From positions 1,364,001 through 1,428,000 of the forward strand of contig NZ_CABVGP010000003.1 in assembly GCF_902497555.1 (NCBI RefSeq): DNA of 64,000 bases, written 5' to 3'. The stretch comes from Amycolatopsis camponoti. GTDB taxonomy: Bacteria > Actinomycetota > Actinomycetes > Mycobacteriales > Pseudonocardiaceae. The notes under the pieces are model-generated. The model was given only the letters and a program-made list of their open reading frames with translations. It had not been told where the DNA came from and did not search any database. Every line of letters starts with the position of its first letter. Positions within the stretch are counted from its first letter, which is position 1. Shown here piece by piece: positions 49,269 through 57,968 of this stretch. The translations under genes were made by a program, and so were the position numbers.

Positions 49269-50450
49269 GTGATCGAACGGCGTACGGTCTTCAAGGCCGC
49301 TCTGGCAGCGGGGGCTGCCCTGGTCGCCGCGGCGTGTTCGAGCACGAACGACGGCACGGCGTTCCCGACCGGCGCGGCGAACTCGGACGGCGAGGGCGGT
49401 GGCGCCCAGCCCGTGGCGAAGATCACGGCCGAGCCCGCCGTCAACGCCAAGGACGCTTCGGTCCTCAAGCCGGTCACCATCAAGGTCGCCGACGGCAAGC
49501 TCACCGAGTGCAAGGTGACCGCCGACGGCGGCAAGGCCGTCAAGGGCGACACCGCGCCGGACGGGCTCACCTGGACCAGCTCCGAGCCGCTCGGCTACGG
49601 CAAGACCTACACGTACGCGGCCAAGGCCACCGGCACCGACGGGAAGCCGGTCGAGCTCGCCGGCACGTTCAGCACGGTCAACCCGGCCAAGCAGGTCCGC
49701 GCCACGCTCAACCCGGCCGACAACCAGCAGGTCGGCGTGGCCATGCCGATCAGCGTCAAGTTCCAGTCGCCGGTCAAGGACCGCAAGGCGGTCGAGAAGG
49801 CCCTGTCCGTGAAGACGGACAAGGACGTCGAAGGCGCCTGGGGCTGGCTGTCCGACAGTCAGGTCGACTACCGGCCGAAGGAGTACTGGCCGCAGAACAT
49901 CACCGTGAGCGTCGAGGCGAAGCTGTACGGCGTCGAGCTGGGCGGCGGCGCGTACGGCAAGGCCGACGTCACCACGAAGTTCAAGATCGGCCGCAACCAG
50001 GTGGTCAAGGTCAACACCCCCGAGCACCAGATGCACGTCTACCGCGGTGGCGCGCAGTACAAGAGCTACCCGTGCGCGAACGGGCTGGACGCCGAGGTCG
50101 ACCGCAACACCCCGAACGGCACCTACATCGTCATGAGCAAGGAGCCGACGGCGGTGTTCGACAACGCCCGCTACGGCTACACGAACGTCAACAAGAAGTG
50201 GGCCTGCCGGTTCTCCAACCACGGCGAGTACATCCACGAGAACCAGGACAACGCGGCCAACATCGGGAAGAACAACAACTCCCACGGCTGCGTCAACCTC
50301 CTCGAGGCCGACGCCAAGGACTTCTTCGACTCCGCGCTGGTCGGCGACCCGGTCGAGATCACCGGCTCCAAGCTGAGCGCGCCGATGGCCTCGGACGTCA
50401 AGGACTGGAACTACAGCTGGGCGGCCTGGCAAGGGCTGGGTGCGAAGTAA
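49269..50450 (+). CDS. L,D-transpeptidase lipoprotein (LprQ/Ldt type)
   Basis: A 393-residue lipoprotein: lipobox AAAC at 20-23, two Ig-like domains (about 55-150 and 150-245), and a YkuD catalytic domain (about 250-380). The motif NNNSHGCVNLLEAD holds the catalytic Cys341 and nearby His. It makes 3-3 cross-links in peptidoglycan or attaches proteins. GTG 49269 has GGGAGG upstream. An inverted repeat TTACCT/AGGTAA (49182-49199) lies 70 bp upstream. It corresponds in place to Rv0483 (LprQ). Confidence 0.88.
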   Translation: MIERRTVFKAALAAGAALVAAACSSTNDGTAFPTGAANSDGEGGGAQPVAKITAEPAVNAKDASVLKPVTIKVADGKLTECKVTADGGKAVKGDTAPDGLTWTSSEPLGYGKTYTYAAKATGTDGKPVELAGTFSTVNPAKQVRATLNPADNQQVGVAMPISVKFQSPVKDRKAVEKALSVKTDKDVEGAWGWLSDSQVDYRPKEYWPQNITVSVEAKLYGVELGGGAYGKADVTTKFKIGRNQVVKVNTPEHQMHVYRGGAQYKSYPCANGLDAEVDRNTPNGTYIVMSKEPTAVFDNARYGYTNVNKKWACRFSNHGEYIHENQDNAANIGKNNNSHGCVNLLEADAKDFFDSALVGDPVEITGSKLSAPMASDVKDWNYSWAAWQGLGAK

Positions 50451-50453
50451 CCC

Positions 50454-51269
50454 GTGCGCACCGAGGTCGTCGGGTACGGCGGGGTCCGGCTCGGCCTGCG
50501 GGTCGAGGGCGCGGAGAACAGCGGGCCGATCGTCTTCGTGCACGGCTGGGCGCAGTCGTCCGGCTGCTGGGCCGCGCAGCTCGCCGACCCGGGCCTGACC
50601 GAGCGGTTCCGGCTGGTCGCGATGGACCTGCGCGGCCACGGCGCGTCCGACGTCCCCGCGGAGGGCTACGACGACCCGGTGGCCTGGGCCGACGACCTCG
50701 CCGCGGTGCTCGACTTCGCCGGACCGGACGCGATCGTCGTCGCCTGGTCCTACGGCGGCCTGGTGCTCGCCGACCACATCCGGGTGCACGGCACCGCACG
50801 CTTGCGCGGGATCGTGCTCGTCGGCGCGATCACCGAGATCGGCCGCGACCGCGCGGGCGGGCGCGTCGGCCCGCTGATGCGCGAGCACATGCGGGCGATG
50901 CTTTCGGACGATCCGGACATCGCGGTCCCGGCGCTCACGGCGTTCAGCCGTGACATGGCCGGCGGCCCGGTGCCGGGAACGCAGGTCCAGGCCCTGCTCG
51001 GGGCTTCTCTGAGCGTGCCACCCGCGGTCCGCGCGGCCCTGTTCCGCCGCGACATCGGCAGCGAAGAAGTGCTGGCCGCGGTCGACAAACCCACGCTGGT
51101 CGTGCACGGCTCCCACGACCGTGTGATCGACCCCGCGGCCGCGGAACACACGATCGGGAAGATTCCGGGTGCCACCGGACGTTGGTTCCTTGACGGGGGG
51201 CATGCGCCCTTCGCCGAGTCCGCGGAGGAGTTCGACGCGGTACTCCGGCAGTTCGCCGAAGAATGCTGA
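50454..51269 (+). CDS. alpha/beta hydrolase
   Basis: A 271-residue hydrolase: oxyanion HGWAQS, nucleophile Ser in VVAWSYGGLVL, acid in VVHGSHDRVIDPA and His in LDGGHAPFAESAEEFDAVLR. It resembles serine esterases and arylesterases. The GTG is 3 nt after the transpeptidase stop, so they are co-transcribed. The substrate is unknown. Confidence 0.85.
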   Translation: MRTEVVGYGGVRLGLRVEGAENSGPIVFVHGWAQSSGCWAAQLADPGLTERFRLVAMDLRGHGASDVPAEGYDDPVAWADDLAAVLDFAGPDAIVVAWSYGGLVLADHIRVHGTARLRGIVLVGAITEIGRDRAGGRVGPLMREHMRAMLSDDPDIAVPALTAFSRDMAGGPVPGTQVQALLGASLSVPPAVRAALFRRDIGSEEVLAAVDKPTLVVHGSHDRVIDPAAAEHTIGKIPGATGRWFLDGGHAPFAESAEEFDAVLRQFAEEC

Positions 51270-51292
51270 CGTAACGCGGGAGACGAGACCAG

Positions 51293-52597
51293 GTGACCAG
51301 CTCCATCCGGGGGTTCAGTGCTGCGCCGCGCCGGGTCGCGGTGTTCTCCGTGCACACTTCGCCGCTCGAGCAGCCGGGGACCGGCGACGCGGGCGGGATG
51401 AACGTCTACGTCAGCCAGACGGCGACGGAGATGGCCCGCCAAGGCGTCGAGGTCGAGGTGTTCACCCGCGCGACGGCGTCGGACCAGCCGCCGGTGGCCG
51501 AGCTCGCCCCGGGCGTCACCGTCCGGCACGTGCAGGCGGGCCCGTTCGAGCCGCTGAGCCGCGACGAGCTGCCCGCGCAGCTGTGCGCGTTCACCTCCGG
51601 CGTGCTGCGCACCGAGGCGTTCCACGAGCCCGGGTACTACGACCTCATCCACTCGCACTACTGGCTTTCGGGCCAGGTCGGCTGGCTGGCCCGCGACCGC
51701 TGGTCGGTGCCGCTGGTGCACACCGCGCACACCCTCGCGAAGGTGAAGAACGCCGCGCTCGCCGAGGGCGACAAGCCCGAGCCGCGCACCCGCGTGATCG
51801 GCGAGGAGCAGGTGGTCGCCGAGGCCGACCGGCTGGTCGCCAACACCGCCGTCGAGGCGCGTCAGCTCATCGACCTCTACGACGCCGAGCCGCACGCGGT
51901 GCACGCCGTGCCGCCGGGCGTCGACCTCGAACGCTTCACGCCGGGCTCGCAGGCCGTCGCCCGTGCTTCCCTCGGCCTCGCCGACGACGACGTCGTGCTG
52001 GCCTTCGCCGGCCGGATCCAGCCGCTGAAGGCGCCGGACGTCCTGCTGCACGCCGCGGCGGCCCTGCTGCGCCGCCGTCCCGAGCTGGCGCCGCGCCTGG
52101 TCGTGCTGATCGTCGGCGGGCCGTCGGGCACCGGGCTGGAACAGCCGCAGGCCCTGCGCGAGCTGGCGGTTTCGCTGGGCATCGAGCGGCAGGTCCGGTT
52201 CCTGCCGCCGCAGCCGGGCGAGGCGCTGGCCCGGGTCTTCCGCGCCGCCGACGTCGTCGCGGTGCCCAGCTACAACGAGTCGTTCGGCCTGGTCGCGCTG
52301 GAGGCGCAGGCCTGCGGGACGCCGGTGGTCGCGGCCGAGGTCGGCGGGCTGCCGGTGGCGGTGCCGCACGGCGTGTCCGGCCTGCTCGTCCCGGGCCACG
52401 GCGCCGAGGAGTGGGCGGACGCGCTGGCCGCGGTCGCCCTGCGCCCGGACCGGCGCGCCGAGCTCGGCGCCAACGCCGTCGTGCACGCCGGCCGGTTCTC
52501 CTGGCGTCGCACGACCGACGCGCTCCTGGACATCTATGCTCAGGCCACCAGCGCTTTCCGGCACGCGCTGGACCTGCGCACGGAGGTGGCGGTGTGA
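51293..52597 (+). CDS. mshA: D-inositol-3-phosphate glycosyltransferase
   Basis: A 434-residue GT-B glycosyltransferase: N-terminal [68 protein letters not shown], and C-terminal [20 protein letters not shown] and [20 protein letters not shown]. It transfers GlcNAc from UDP-GlcNAc to 1L-myo-inositol 1-phosphate, the first step of mycothiol biosynthesis. The YbjN gene overlaps its 3' end. It corresponds to Rv0486. Confidence 0.95.
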   Translation: MTSSIRGFSAAPRRVAVFSVHTSPLEQPGTGDAGGMNVYVSQTATEMARQGVEVEVFTRATASDQPPVAELAPGVTVRHVQAGPFEPLSRDELPAQLCAFTSGVLRTEAFHEPGYYDLIHSHYWLSGQVGWLARDRWSVPLVHTAHTLAKVKNAALAEGDKPEPRTRVIGEEQVVAEADRLVANTAVEARQLIDLYDAEPHAVHAVPPGVDLERFTPGSQAVARASLGLADDDVVLAFAGRIQPLKAPDVLLHAAAALLRRRPELAPRLVVLIVGGPSGTGLEQPQALRELAVSLGIERQVRFLPPQPGEALARVFRAADVVAVPSYNESFGLVALEAQACGTPVVAAEVGGLPVAVPHGVSGLLVPGHGAEEWADALAAVALRPDRRAELGANAVVHAGRFSWRRTTDALLDIYAQATSAFRHALDLRTEVAV

Positions 52598-53097
52598 GCC
52601 TGGACGAGCTGATCCAGTCTACTTTGGACTCTTCGGACCTGAAGTACGACAAGCGCGGTCCCGGCAAGTACTTCGTCACGTTGCCGGGGACGAAGAAGCT
52701 GCAGACCAACGCGTGGCTCGTCGATGGCGACCACGCGTTTTCGGTCGAGGCCTTCGTGTGCCGGCGCCCGGATGAGTCCCATGAGGACGTTTACCGGTTC
52801 CTGTTGCAGCGCAACGCGAAGCTGTACGGTGTGCACTACACAGTGGACAGTCTCGGTGACATCTACCTGGTCGGCCGGTTCGGCAAGGACACGATGTCGG
52901 CCGACGAGCTCGACAAGGTGCTCGGCCAGGTGCTGGAAGCCGCCGACGGCGACTTCAACACGCTGCTGGAGATCGGCTTCGCGACGTCGATCAAGCGCGA
53001 GTGGGACTGGCGCGTCTCCCGCGGCGAGTCCCTGGCGAACCTGCAGGCGTTCAAGCACCTCGCGGAGCCGCGCGAACCGGGCTTGACCGAGTCGTGA
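52594..53097 (+). CDS. YbjN-domain protein, Rv0487-like
   Basis: A 167-residue YbjN/sensory-transduction-like protein: [60 protein letters not shown] and [20 protein letters not shown]. It is coupled to mshA (4-nt overlap) as in mycobacteria. YbjN proteins resemble type III secretion chaperones in fold; the role here is unknown. Confidence 0.88.
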   Translation: MSLDELIQSTLDSSDLKYDKRGPGKYFVTLPGTKKLQTNAWLVDGDHAFSVEAFVCRRPDESHEDVYRFLLQRNAKLYGVHYTVDSLGDIYLVGRFGKDTMSADELDKVLGQVLEAADGDFNTLLEIGFATSIKREWDWRVSRGESLANLQAFKHLAEPREPGLTES

Positions 53098-53167
53098 CCC
53101 GGGCCGTGCAACGGTCCTGATCCGGACATCCGTCTCACCGCCAGTCGAACCTGGAGGGAGACCCACG

Positions 53168-54034
53168 ATGCGGACTCGATGGAGAGCGGCGCTGGCGATC
53201 ACGGCGGTGGCGTTCGCGCTGGCCGGCTGCTCGGCGGCGGAGAACGGGGCATCGTCCACGGCGGACAGTGCCGGTGGGGTGGCGAAGGTCCCGGCCGCGC
53301 CGCAGCAAGGCACCGGGGCCAAGGGCGAGTCGAAGGTGACACCGCCGCAGGCCGGCGCCACCGATCGCAAGCTTTCGCGCAGTGCCCGGCTGGACCTGAC
53401 GGCCACCAAGGTCGTCGACGTCGTCGCGCAGGCCCGCGGGATCGCGCTGGGCGCCGGCGGCTACACCGGGCAGGAAAGCACGGGCGAAGACGCGGCGACG
53501 CTGTCGCTCGCGGTGCCCTCGGACAAGCTCGACCCGGTGCTCGACCAGCTTTCGCATTTGGGCACGTCGCTGGTCAAGCGAGAGTTGAACACCCAGGACG
53601 TGACCGAGCAGGTCGTCGATGTCGAGGCGCGGTTGACGACGCAGCGCAAGTCGGTCGAGCGGATTCGCGCGCTGCTTTCACAGGCGACTTCGGTGTCGGA
53701 CATCACGTCGATCGAGAGTGAGCTGACCAGTCGCGAGTCGGCGCTGGAGTCGTTGGAGCAGCAGCGGAACTCCCTCGCTGGGAGTGTGGCGATGGCGACT
53801 GTGGCGATGAGTATTCGTAGCGTGGCCGCGCCGCCGCCGCCGTCTGAGGATCACAGCGGTTTTCTGGGTGGGTTGGCTGGTGGCTGGGATGCTTTCTTGA
53901 CCTTTGGGGGCGGGTTGCTGACGGTGCTGGGGGCTGTTGCGCCGTTTTTGCTGATCGTGGTGCCGCTGGCGTGGGTCGGCTGGTGGGTGAACCGGCGTCG
54001 CCGTTCGGTGCGGCCGGAGCCTTCCGAGGGGTGA
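53168..54034 (+). CDS. DUF4349 lipoprotein with C-terminal membrane helix
   Basis: A 288-residue protein with lipobox LAGC at 18-21, a linker, then the DUF4349 domain (ARLDLTATKVVDVVAQARGI, LAVPSDKLDPVLDQLSHLGT, DVEARLTTQRKSVERIRALL, IESELTSRESALESLEQQRN). A coiled-coil part follows, then a C-terminal membrane helix (about 250-270). It is not part of the mycobacterial order. GGAGGG lies 9 nt upstream of the ATG. The function is unknown. Confidence 0.85.
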   Translation: MRTRWRAALAITAVAFALAGCSAAENGASSTADSAGGVAKVPAAPQQGTGAKGESKVTPPQAGATDRKLSRSARLDLTATKVVDVVAQARGIALGAGGYTGQESTGEDAATLSLAVPSDKLDPVLDQLSHLGTSLVKRELNTQDVTEQVVDVEARLTTQRKSVERIRALLSQATSVSDITSIESELTSRESALESLEQQRNSLAGSVAMATVAMSIRSVAAPPPPSEDHSGFLGGLAGGWDAFLTFGGGLLTVLGAVAPFLLIVVPLAWVGWWVNRRRRSVRPEPSEG

Positions 54035-54619
54035 GCGGTGTTCTCCCGCTTCGCGAGGAGCTTCGCTCACCCTTGACCCCGGGTCTCCGGTGCTGACTGC
54101 GGCGGGGACGAGGGGCGGGGGAGGTCTGGGGCGGCCTGTTTGCGCGGCCTGTTTGCGCGGCAGGGGTGAGGGCGGCGAGGTCTGGGGCGGCCCGTTGCGG
54201 AACAGGCGGGACGGCTCGAGGGAGGGGGGAGTCGCGATCTCGAGCCGCCCCGCTGAAGTTCCCGCCGATCAGGACCCGGTGACGAGGGGGGTGCCATCGG
54301 GGCCGGCGGGCCGCGGCTCGGCAGGGGGGAGACGAGCCGCGGTCGAAGCCCGAAACCGGCCGGGGAGTGCGTGGAATCCGGCCGCTCGGGACGTAAGTCA
54401 ACCTGTCAGATCTCGACCTGTAATCACAAGACTACTCGCTAGTCCGTTCGAGTGAATTTTAGTTGTGGCGATAACGGTGCGCAGTCCGATGCCCGGATTT
54501 TGCGCGTTGTTGGCACTTGGACTTGTGTAAGAGTGAAGGTGTTACTGCGCGGTAACACACTCTGTGTAGGACGCGAGGTCACCAGTCGATCGAGTGGTCC
54601 CGTCTGGCAGGCTGTCGGC
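54035..54619. other. 585-bp intergenic region with repeats and twin G-tract hairpins
   Basis: No credible gene is seen. Features: direct repeat GAGGTCTGGGGCGGCC at 54121-54136 and 54177-54192; tandem GGCCTGTTTGCGC twice at 54133-54158; hairpin CGGCTCGAG/CTCGAGCCG (54212-54220 and 54239-54247); hairpin CCGCGGCTCG/CGAGCCGCGG (54311-54320 and 54333-54342). Each loop contains GGGGGGA. The frame of gpmA stays open upstream to 54452, but the leaderless -10 at 54608 argues for the start at 54620. Confidence 0.65.
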
Positions 54620-55369
54620 ATGGCCGAGATTGGGACGTTGGTGCTGCTCCGCCACGGGCAGAGCACGTGGAACGCGGAAAACCTGTTCACCGGCTGGGTG
54701 GACGTGCCGCTGTCGGAACAGGGCGAGGGCGAAGCGCGCCAGGGCGGGCAGCTGCTGTCCGACGCCGGGCTGCTGCCGGACGTGGTGCACACCTCGCTGC
54801 TGCGCCGGGCGATCTCCACCGCGAACATCGCGCTGGACGCCGCCGACCGGCATTGGATCCCGGTCAAGCGCGACTGGCGCCTCAACGAGCGCCACTACGG
54901 CGCGCTGCAGGGCAAGGACAAGAAGCAGACCCTGGCCGAGTTCGGCGAAGAGCAGTTCATGCTCTGGCGCCGCTCCTACGACACCCCGCCGCCGCCGATC
55001 GACCCGAAGGACGAGTGGAGCCAAGCGGACGACCCCCGCTACGCGAACCTCGGCGACAAGGCGCCGCTGACCGAGTGCCTCAAGGACGTCGTCGAGCGGC
55101 TGCTGCCGTACTGGGAGTCCGAGATCGTGCCCGACCTGCGCGCGGGCAAGACCGTGCTGGTCGCCGCGCACGGCAACTCGCTGCGTGCGCTCGTCAAGCA
55201 CCTCGACGGGATCTCCGACGCCGACATCGCCGGCCTCAACATCCCGACCGGCATCCCGCTGCGCTACGACCTCACGGCCGACCTGAAGCCGGTCAAGGCC
55301 GGCGGCGAGTACCTCGACCCCGAAGCCGCCAAGGAAGCCGCCGCCGCGGTGGCGAACCAGGGCCGCTGA
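54620..55369 (+). CDS. gpmA: 2,3-bisphosphoglycerate-dependent phosphoglycerate mutase
   Basis: A 249-residue glycolytic mutase that interconverts 3- and 2-phosphoglycerate through a phosphohistidine. Catalytic motif [20 protein letters not shown] with His12; [31 protein letters not shown] block [26 protein letters not shown] lies 6 nt before the ATG (leaderless). It corresponds to Rv0489 (gpm1). A DUF4349 lipoprotein gene and a 585-bp gap separate it from the mshA operon here. Confidence 0.95.
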   Translation: MAEIGTLVLLRHGQSTWNAENLFTGWVDVPLSEQGEGEARQGGQLLSDAGLLPDVVHTSLLRRAISTANIALDAADRHWIPVKRDWRLNERHYGALQGKDKKQTLAEFGEEQFMLWRRSYDTPPPPIDPKDEWSQADDPRYANLGDKAPLTECLKDVVERLLPYWESEIVPDLRAGKTVLVAAHGNSLRALVKHLDGISDADIAGLNIPTGIPLRYDLTADLKPVKAGGEYLDPEAAKEAAAAVANQGR

Positions 55370-55370
55370 C

Positions 55371-56249
55371 TCACGCCGCGGTGACCGGCCGGACGGCCGT
55401 CGCCTTCCAGCTCGCCCCTTCACGGACGATGTCGAATTCGGCCGTGAAGGGCTTGCCGGTGGCCTGGCCCGTCGCGTCGGTCACCTGCAGCGTCGTGAAG
55501 AACAGCACGACCGCTCGCGCGCCGGTGAGTGTGACGACGCCTGCCATCGGGTCCGGCCCGAGCGCCACCTTCGTGCCGCTCTTGCGGATCGCCTCGACGT
55601 AGGTGCCCTTCTTGGCGCGGTACTCGCTCAGCATCGGGTCGGCGATGACGGCCTCGGCCCGCGCGTACGAGCCGTCCGGGTCGGCGCTGTCGGTCGTGAA
55701 CAGGCCGCCGCCGATCGCCCGCGCGCCGGCCAGCGCCGCGTCACGGGTGCCCGCGGGGGTGCCATCGTCCTGGTGTGGCGCGGGCGGTGGCTGGGCCGGG
55801 CTCACCGCGATGTCCGAGAGCTGCCAGTGCCCCCCGGCTTTCTGCGCGGTGAACGCGACCGTGGCCAGCCCCTTCGTGGTGCCGCTGTCCTGCTCGAGCA
55901 CGGCCAGTTCGCGGATCCGGTCGCCGGTGAACTCCAGCGCGGCCGCTTCCCGCACCCGCGTCGCCAGCCGTACCTGCTGCGGGCTCTTCCTGACCACGTC
56001 GAACAACGTCGCGAGCTGCTGCTTCGCGGCGCCGGTGACGTTCGCCGCGACGGCCTGGTCGAACGCGGCCGGGTTCGCGGAGTCGTAGCTGAAGACCGCC
56101 TCGGCCGCCGTCTTCACCGCGTCGAGCGCGGCGGCCGTCCCCGGCCCGTTGACGAGCGCGAGGTTGCCGCTGAGCGGGGTAGCCGTGCCGGAGACCGGCG
56201 CGGAGCACGCCGACACCACCAGGAGCAGTCCCAGCAGCGCGAGCTTCAC
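55371..56249 (-). CDS. lipoprotein of unknown function
   Basis: A 292-residue lipoprotein with lipobox VSAC at 12-15, then two domains of NTF2/SnoaL-like appearance (DAVKTAAEAVFSYDSANPAA, VLEQDSGTTKGLATVAFTAQ; later SEYRAKKGTYVEAIRKSG, EFDIVREGASWKATAVRPV). It is like the Mce-associated or ARC-type exported proteins of actinobacteria but not clearly so. GTG overlaps the stop of the LuxR gene (GTGA). It converges with gpmA. Confidence 0.7.
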   Translation of the reverse strand: MKLALLGLLLVVSACSAPVSGTATPLSGNLALVNGPGTAAALDAVKTAAEAVFSYDSANPAAFDQAVAANVTGAAKQQLATLFDVVRKSPQQVRLATRVREAAALEFTGDRIRELAVLEQDSGTTKGLATVAFTAQKAGGHWQLSDIAVSPAQPPPAPHQDDGTPAGTRDAALAGARAIGGGLFTTDSADPDGSYARAEAVIADPMLSEYRAKKGTYVEAIRKSGTKVALGPDPMAGVVTLTGARAVVLFFTTLQVTDATGQATGKPFTAEFDIVREGASWKATAVRPVTAA

Positions 56250-56884
56250 AAGAGCCCGGCCTCGCGGGCCCGCGCCCCGGCCTGGAACCGCGACGACGCG
56301 CCGAGGATCTCCATCACCTCCGCCACCCGCCGCCGGTAGGTCCGCAGGCCGACGCCGAGAGCGCGGGCCGCCGTCTCGTCCTTGCAGCCGGATGCCAGCT
56401 GCTCGAGGATCTCGCGCGCGCCCAGCTCGGTGAACCGGGCTTGGTACGACTCGAGGTCGGTGCCGCCGGCCCAGGCCGCCTCGAACAGCGACTGGATGCC
56501 CTGGACCAGCTCCGGGCTGCTGACGACGGTGTAGCTGCGGACGCCGCCGACGTGGTCGCCCGCCACGATCGCGATCCGGCGGTCCAGCAGGATCGTCTCG
56601 TTGACCTCGCGCTCGGTGATCCGGATGCGCGCGCCGTGGGTCGCCATGAACCGCAGGTGCTCCGCCAGCGCCGGGTCGAACAGGACCCCGGGCAGGTACA
56701 TCTTGCGCACCGACGTGGTGCGCACCGCCTGCTCCCGTTCGGGCGCGCTCGGGTGCGCCACCGACCAGGTGTGCAGGTCGCGGGCCGCGCACGAGATCTC
56801 CGTCGCGGTCGCGAACAGGTGGGCCGTCCGCTCGAACAGCTCGGCCTCGCCCCGCACCACCACGACGTCGCTGACTCTCTCCAC
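56246..56884 (-). CDS. LuxR-type transcriptional regulator
   Basis: A 212-residue protein: N-terminal PLD/TrmB-like sensor region (RKMYLPGVLFDPALAEHLRF, RITEREVNETILLDRRIAIV) and a C-terminal LuxR-like helix-turn-helix (REILEQLASGCKDETAARAL, GVGLRTYRRRVAEVMEILGA). GTG 56884 is the first in-frame start after an upstream stretch without any; the promoter faces that of the aldo/keto reductase at 56951, which it may control. A lipoprotein gene is translationally coupled downstream. Confidence 0.75.
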   Translation of the reverse strand: MERVSDVVVVRGEAELFERTAHLFATATEISCAARDLHTWSVAHPSAPEREQAVRTTSVRKMYLPGVLFDPALAEHLRFMATHGARIRITEREVNETILLDRRIAIVAGDHVGGVRSYTVVSSPELVQGIQSLFEAAWAGGTDLESYQARFTELGAREILEQLASGCKDETAARALGVGLRTYRRRVAEVMEILGASSRFQAGARAREAGLL

Positions 56885-56950
56885 GTATTCCAGTGTGGCA
56901 GCTAAATGCCAAACCCGGCGCCGCTCGCGCCGGATCGCGAGGCTGGAGCC

Positions 56951-57823
56951 ATGACCACGAACACCACTCTCCCCGCCGCCGCGGCGGGCACCTGGAAGCT
57001 CGGCTCCTTCGAAGTCAACCGGCTCGGCTTCGGCGCCATGCGCCTGATGTCCACTTCGGACGGCGGCATCCGCGACCGCGAGACGTCGATCGCCGTGCTC
57101 CGCCGCGCCGTCGAGCTCGGCGTCAACCACATCGACACCGCCGTCTTCTACTTCGCCGGCCCGCGCTCGGCGAACGAGCTGATCAACCGGGCCCTCGCGC
57201 CGTACGGCGACCTGACGATCACCACCAAGGTCGGACCGGGCCGCGACTTCACCGGCGCGTTCTACACCGCCCGGCCGGACCAGCTGCGGGCCCAGGTCGA
57301 AGAGAACCTGCGCGAGCTGGGCCTCGAGCACCTCGATGTCGCCAACTACCGGATCGGCCAGGGCCTCGACCGCGGGGAGGGCTCGCTCGCCGACGGCTTC
57401 GGCGCGCTCGCCGAGCTGCGTGAGCAGGGCCTCATCCGCGAGCTGGGCATCTCCAACGTCGCGCCGCACCACCTGACCGAAGCCCTGGAGATCGCGCCGG
57501 TCGTCTGCGTCCAGAACCAGTACGGCCTCACCGCCCGCCGGGAGGACGACGAGATCGTCCGGATGTGCGCCGAGCGGGGGATCGCCTTCGTGCCGTTCTT
57601 CGCCGTCGCGAGCGGGACGGGCGAGGACGCCCGCGTCGCCGAGGTCGCCCGCCGGCACGACGCCACCCCGGCCCAGGTGCGGCTCGCGTGGACCCTCCAC
57701 CAAGGACCGCACGTGCTCGCCATTCCGGGCACCGGGGACGTCGAGCACCTCGAGCAGAACGTCGCCGCCGCGGCGCTGCGGCTCACCGAGGAGGACTTGA
57801 AGACCCTTGACGGCGATGCGTGA
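56951..57823 (+). CDS. aldo/keto reductase family oxidoreductase
   Basis: A 290-residue TIM-barrel AKR: LGFGAMRLMSTSDGGIRDRE, LGVNHIDTAVFYFAGPRSAN, ITTKVGPGRDFTGAFYTARP, IRELGISNVAPHHLTEALEI, HVLAIPGTGDVEHLEQNVAA. Catalytic Asp, Tyr and Lys can be placed, but the usual YG is YF and the usual His (LHW) position reads NYR, so it belongs to the NADP-oxidoreductase-like branch rather than classical sugar reductases. GAGGCT lies 6 nt before the ATG. The substrate is unknown. Confidence 0.85.
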   Translation: MTTNTTLPAAAAGTWKLGSFEVNRLGFGAMRLMSTSDGGIRDRETSIAVLRRAVELGVNHIDTAVFYFAGPRSANELINRALAPYGDLTITTKVGPGRDFTGAFYTARPDQLRAQVEENLRELGLEHLDVANYRIGQGLDRGEGSLADGFGALAELREQGLIRELGISNVAPHHLTEALEIAPVVCVQNQYGLTARREDDEIVRMCAERGIAFVPFFAVASGTGEDARVAEVARRHDATPAQVRLAWTLHQGPHVLAIPGTGDVEHLEQNVAAAALRLTEEDLKTLDGDA

Positions 57824-57852
57824 TTCACCCGGAATGTCTCGCCGCGGAATCG

Positions 57853-57885
57853 ATCGGGTGAACGCGGGCTGAAGCACCGGCGAAC
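57853..57885 (-). promoter_or_regulatory. PHO-box-like triplet upstream of senX3
   Basis: On the minus strand three consecutive 11-nt units read GTTCGCCGGTG, CTTCAGCCCGC and GTTCACCCGAT. This matches the 11-nt direct-repeat layout of actinobacterial PHO boxes (GTTCACC type) bound by PhoP/RegX3. It lies 84 bp before the senX3 start, in the only gap that could hold its promoter. Confidence 0.55.
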
Positions 57886-57968
57886 ATGTCTGCCCCAGGT
57901 GTCGCGGTGCTCACGACAAGGCGGACAACGCTAGGCCGAAGGGCCACTTCTCAGCTTACGATCGGCCT

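Noticed and set aside
49182..51203. A 673-codon antisense frame over the L,D-transpeptidase and hydrolase genes
   Set aside because: Both real genes on the other strand have clear catalytic motifs; the antisense translation has none.
54090..54455. Plus-strand frame of 121 codons in the gpmA upstream gap
   Set aside because: It consists largely of repeat and hairpin sequence, is Gly/Arg-rich and has no ribosome-binding site.
54452..54619. N-terminal extension of gpmA
   Set aside because: The extension has no similarity to the enzyme, and a leaderless -10 lies 6 nt before the ATG at 54620.
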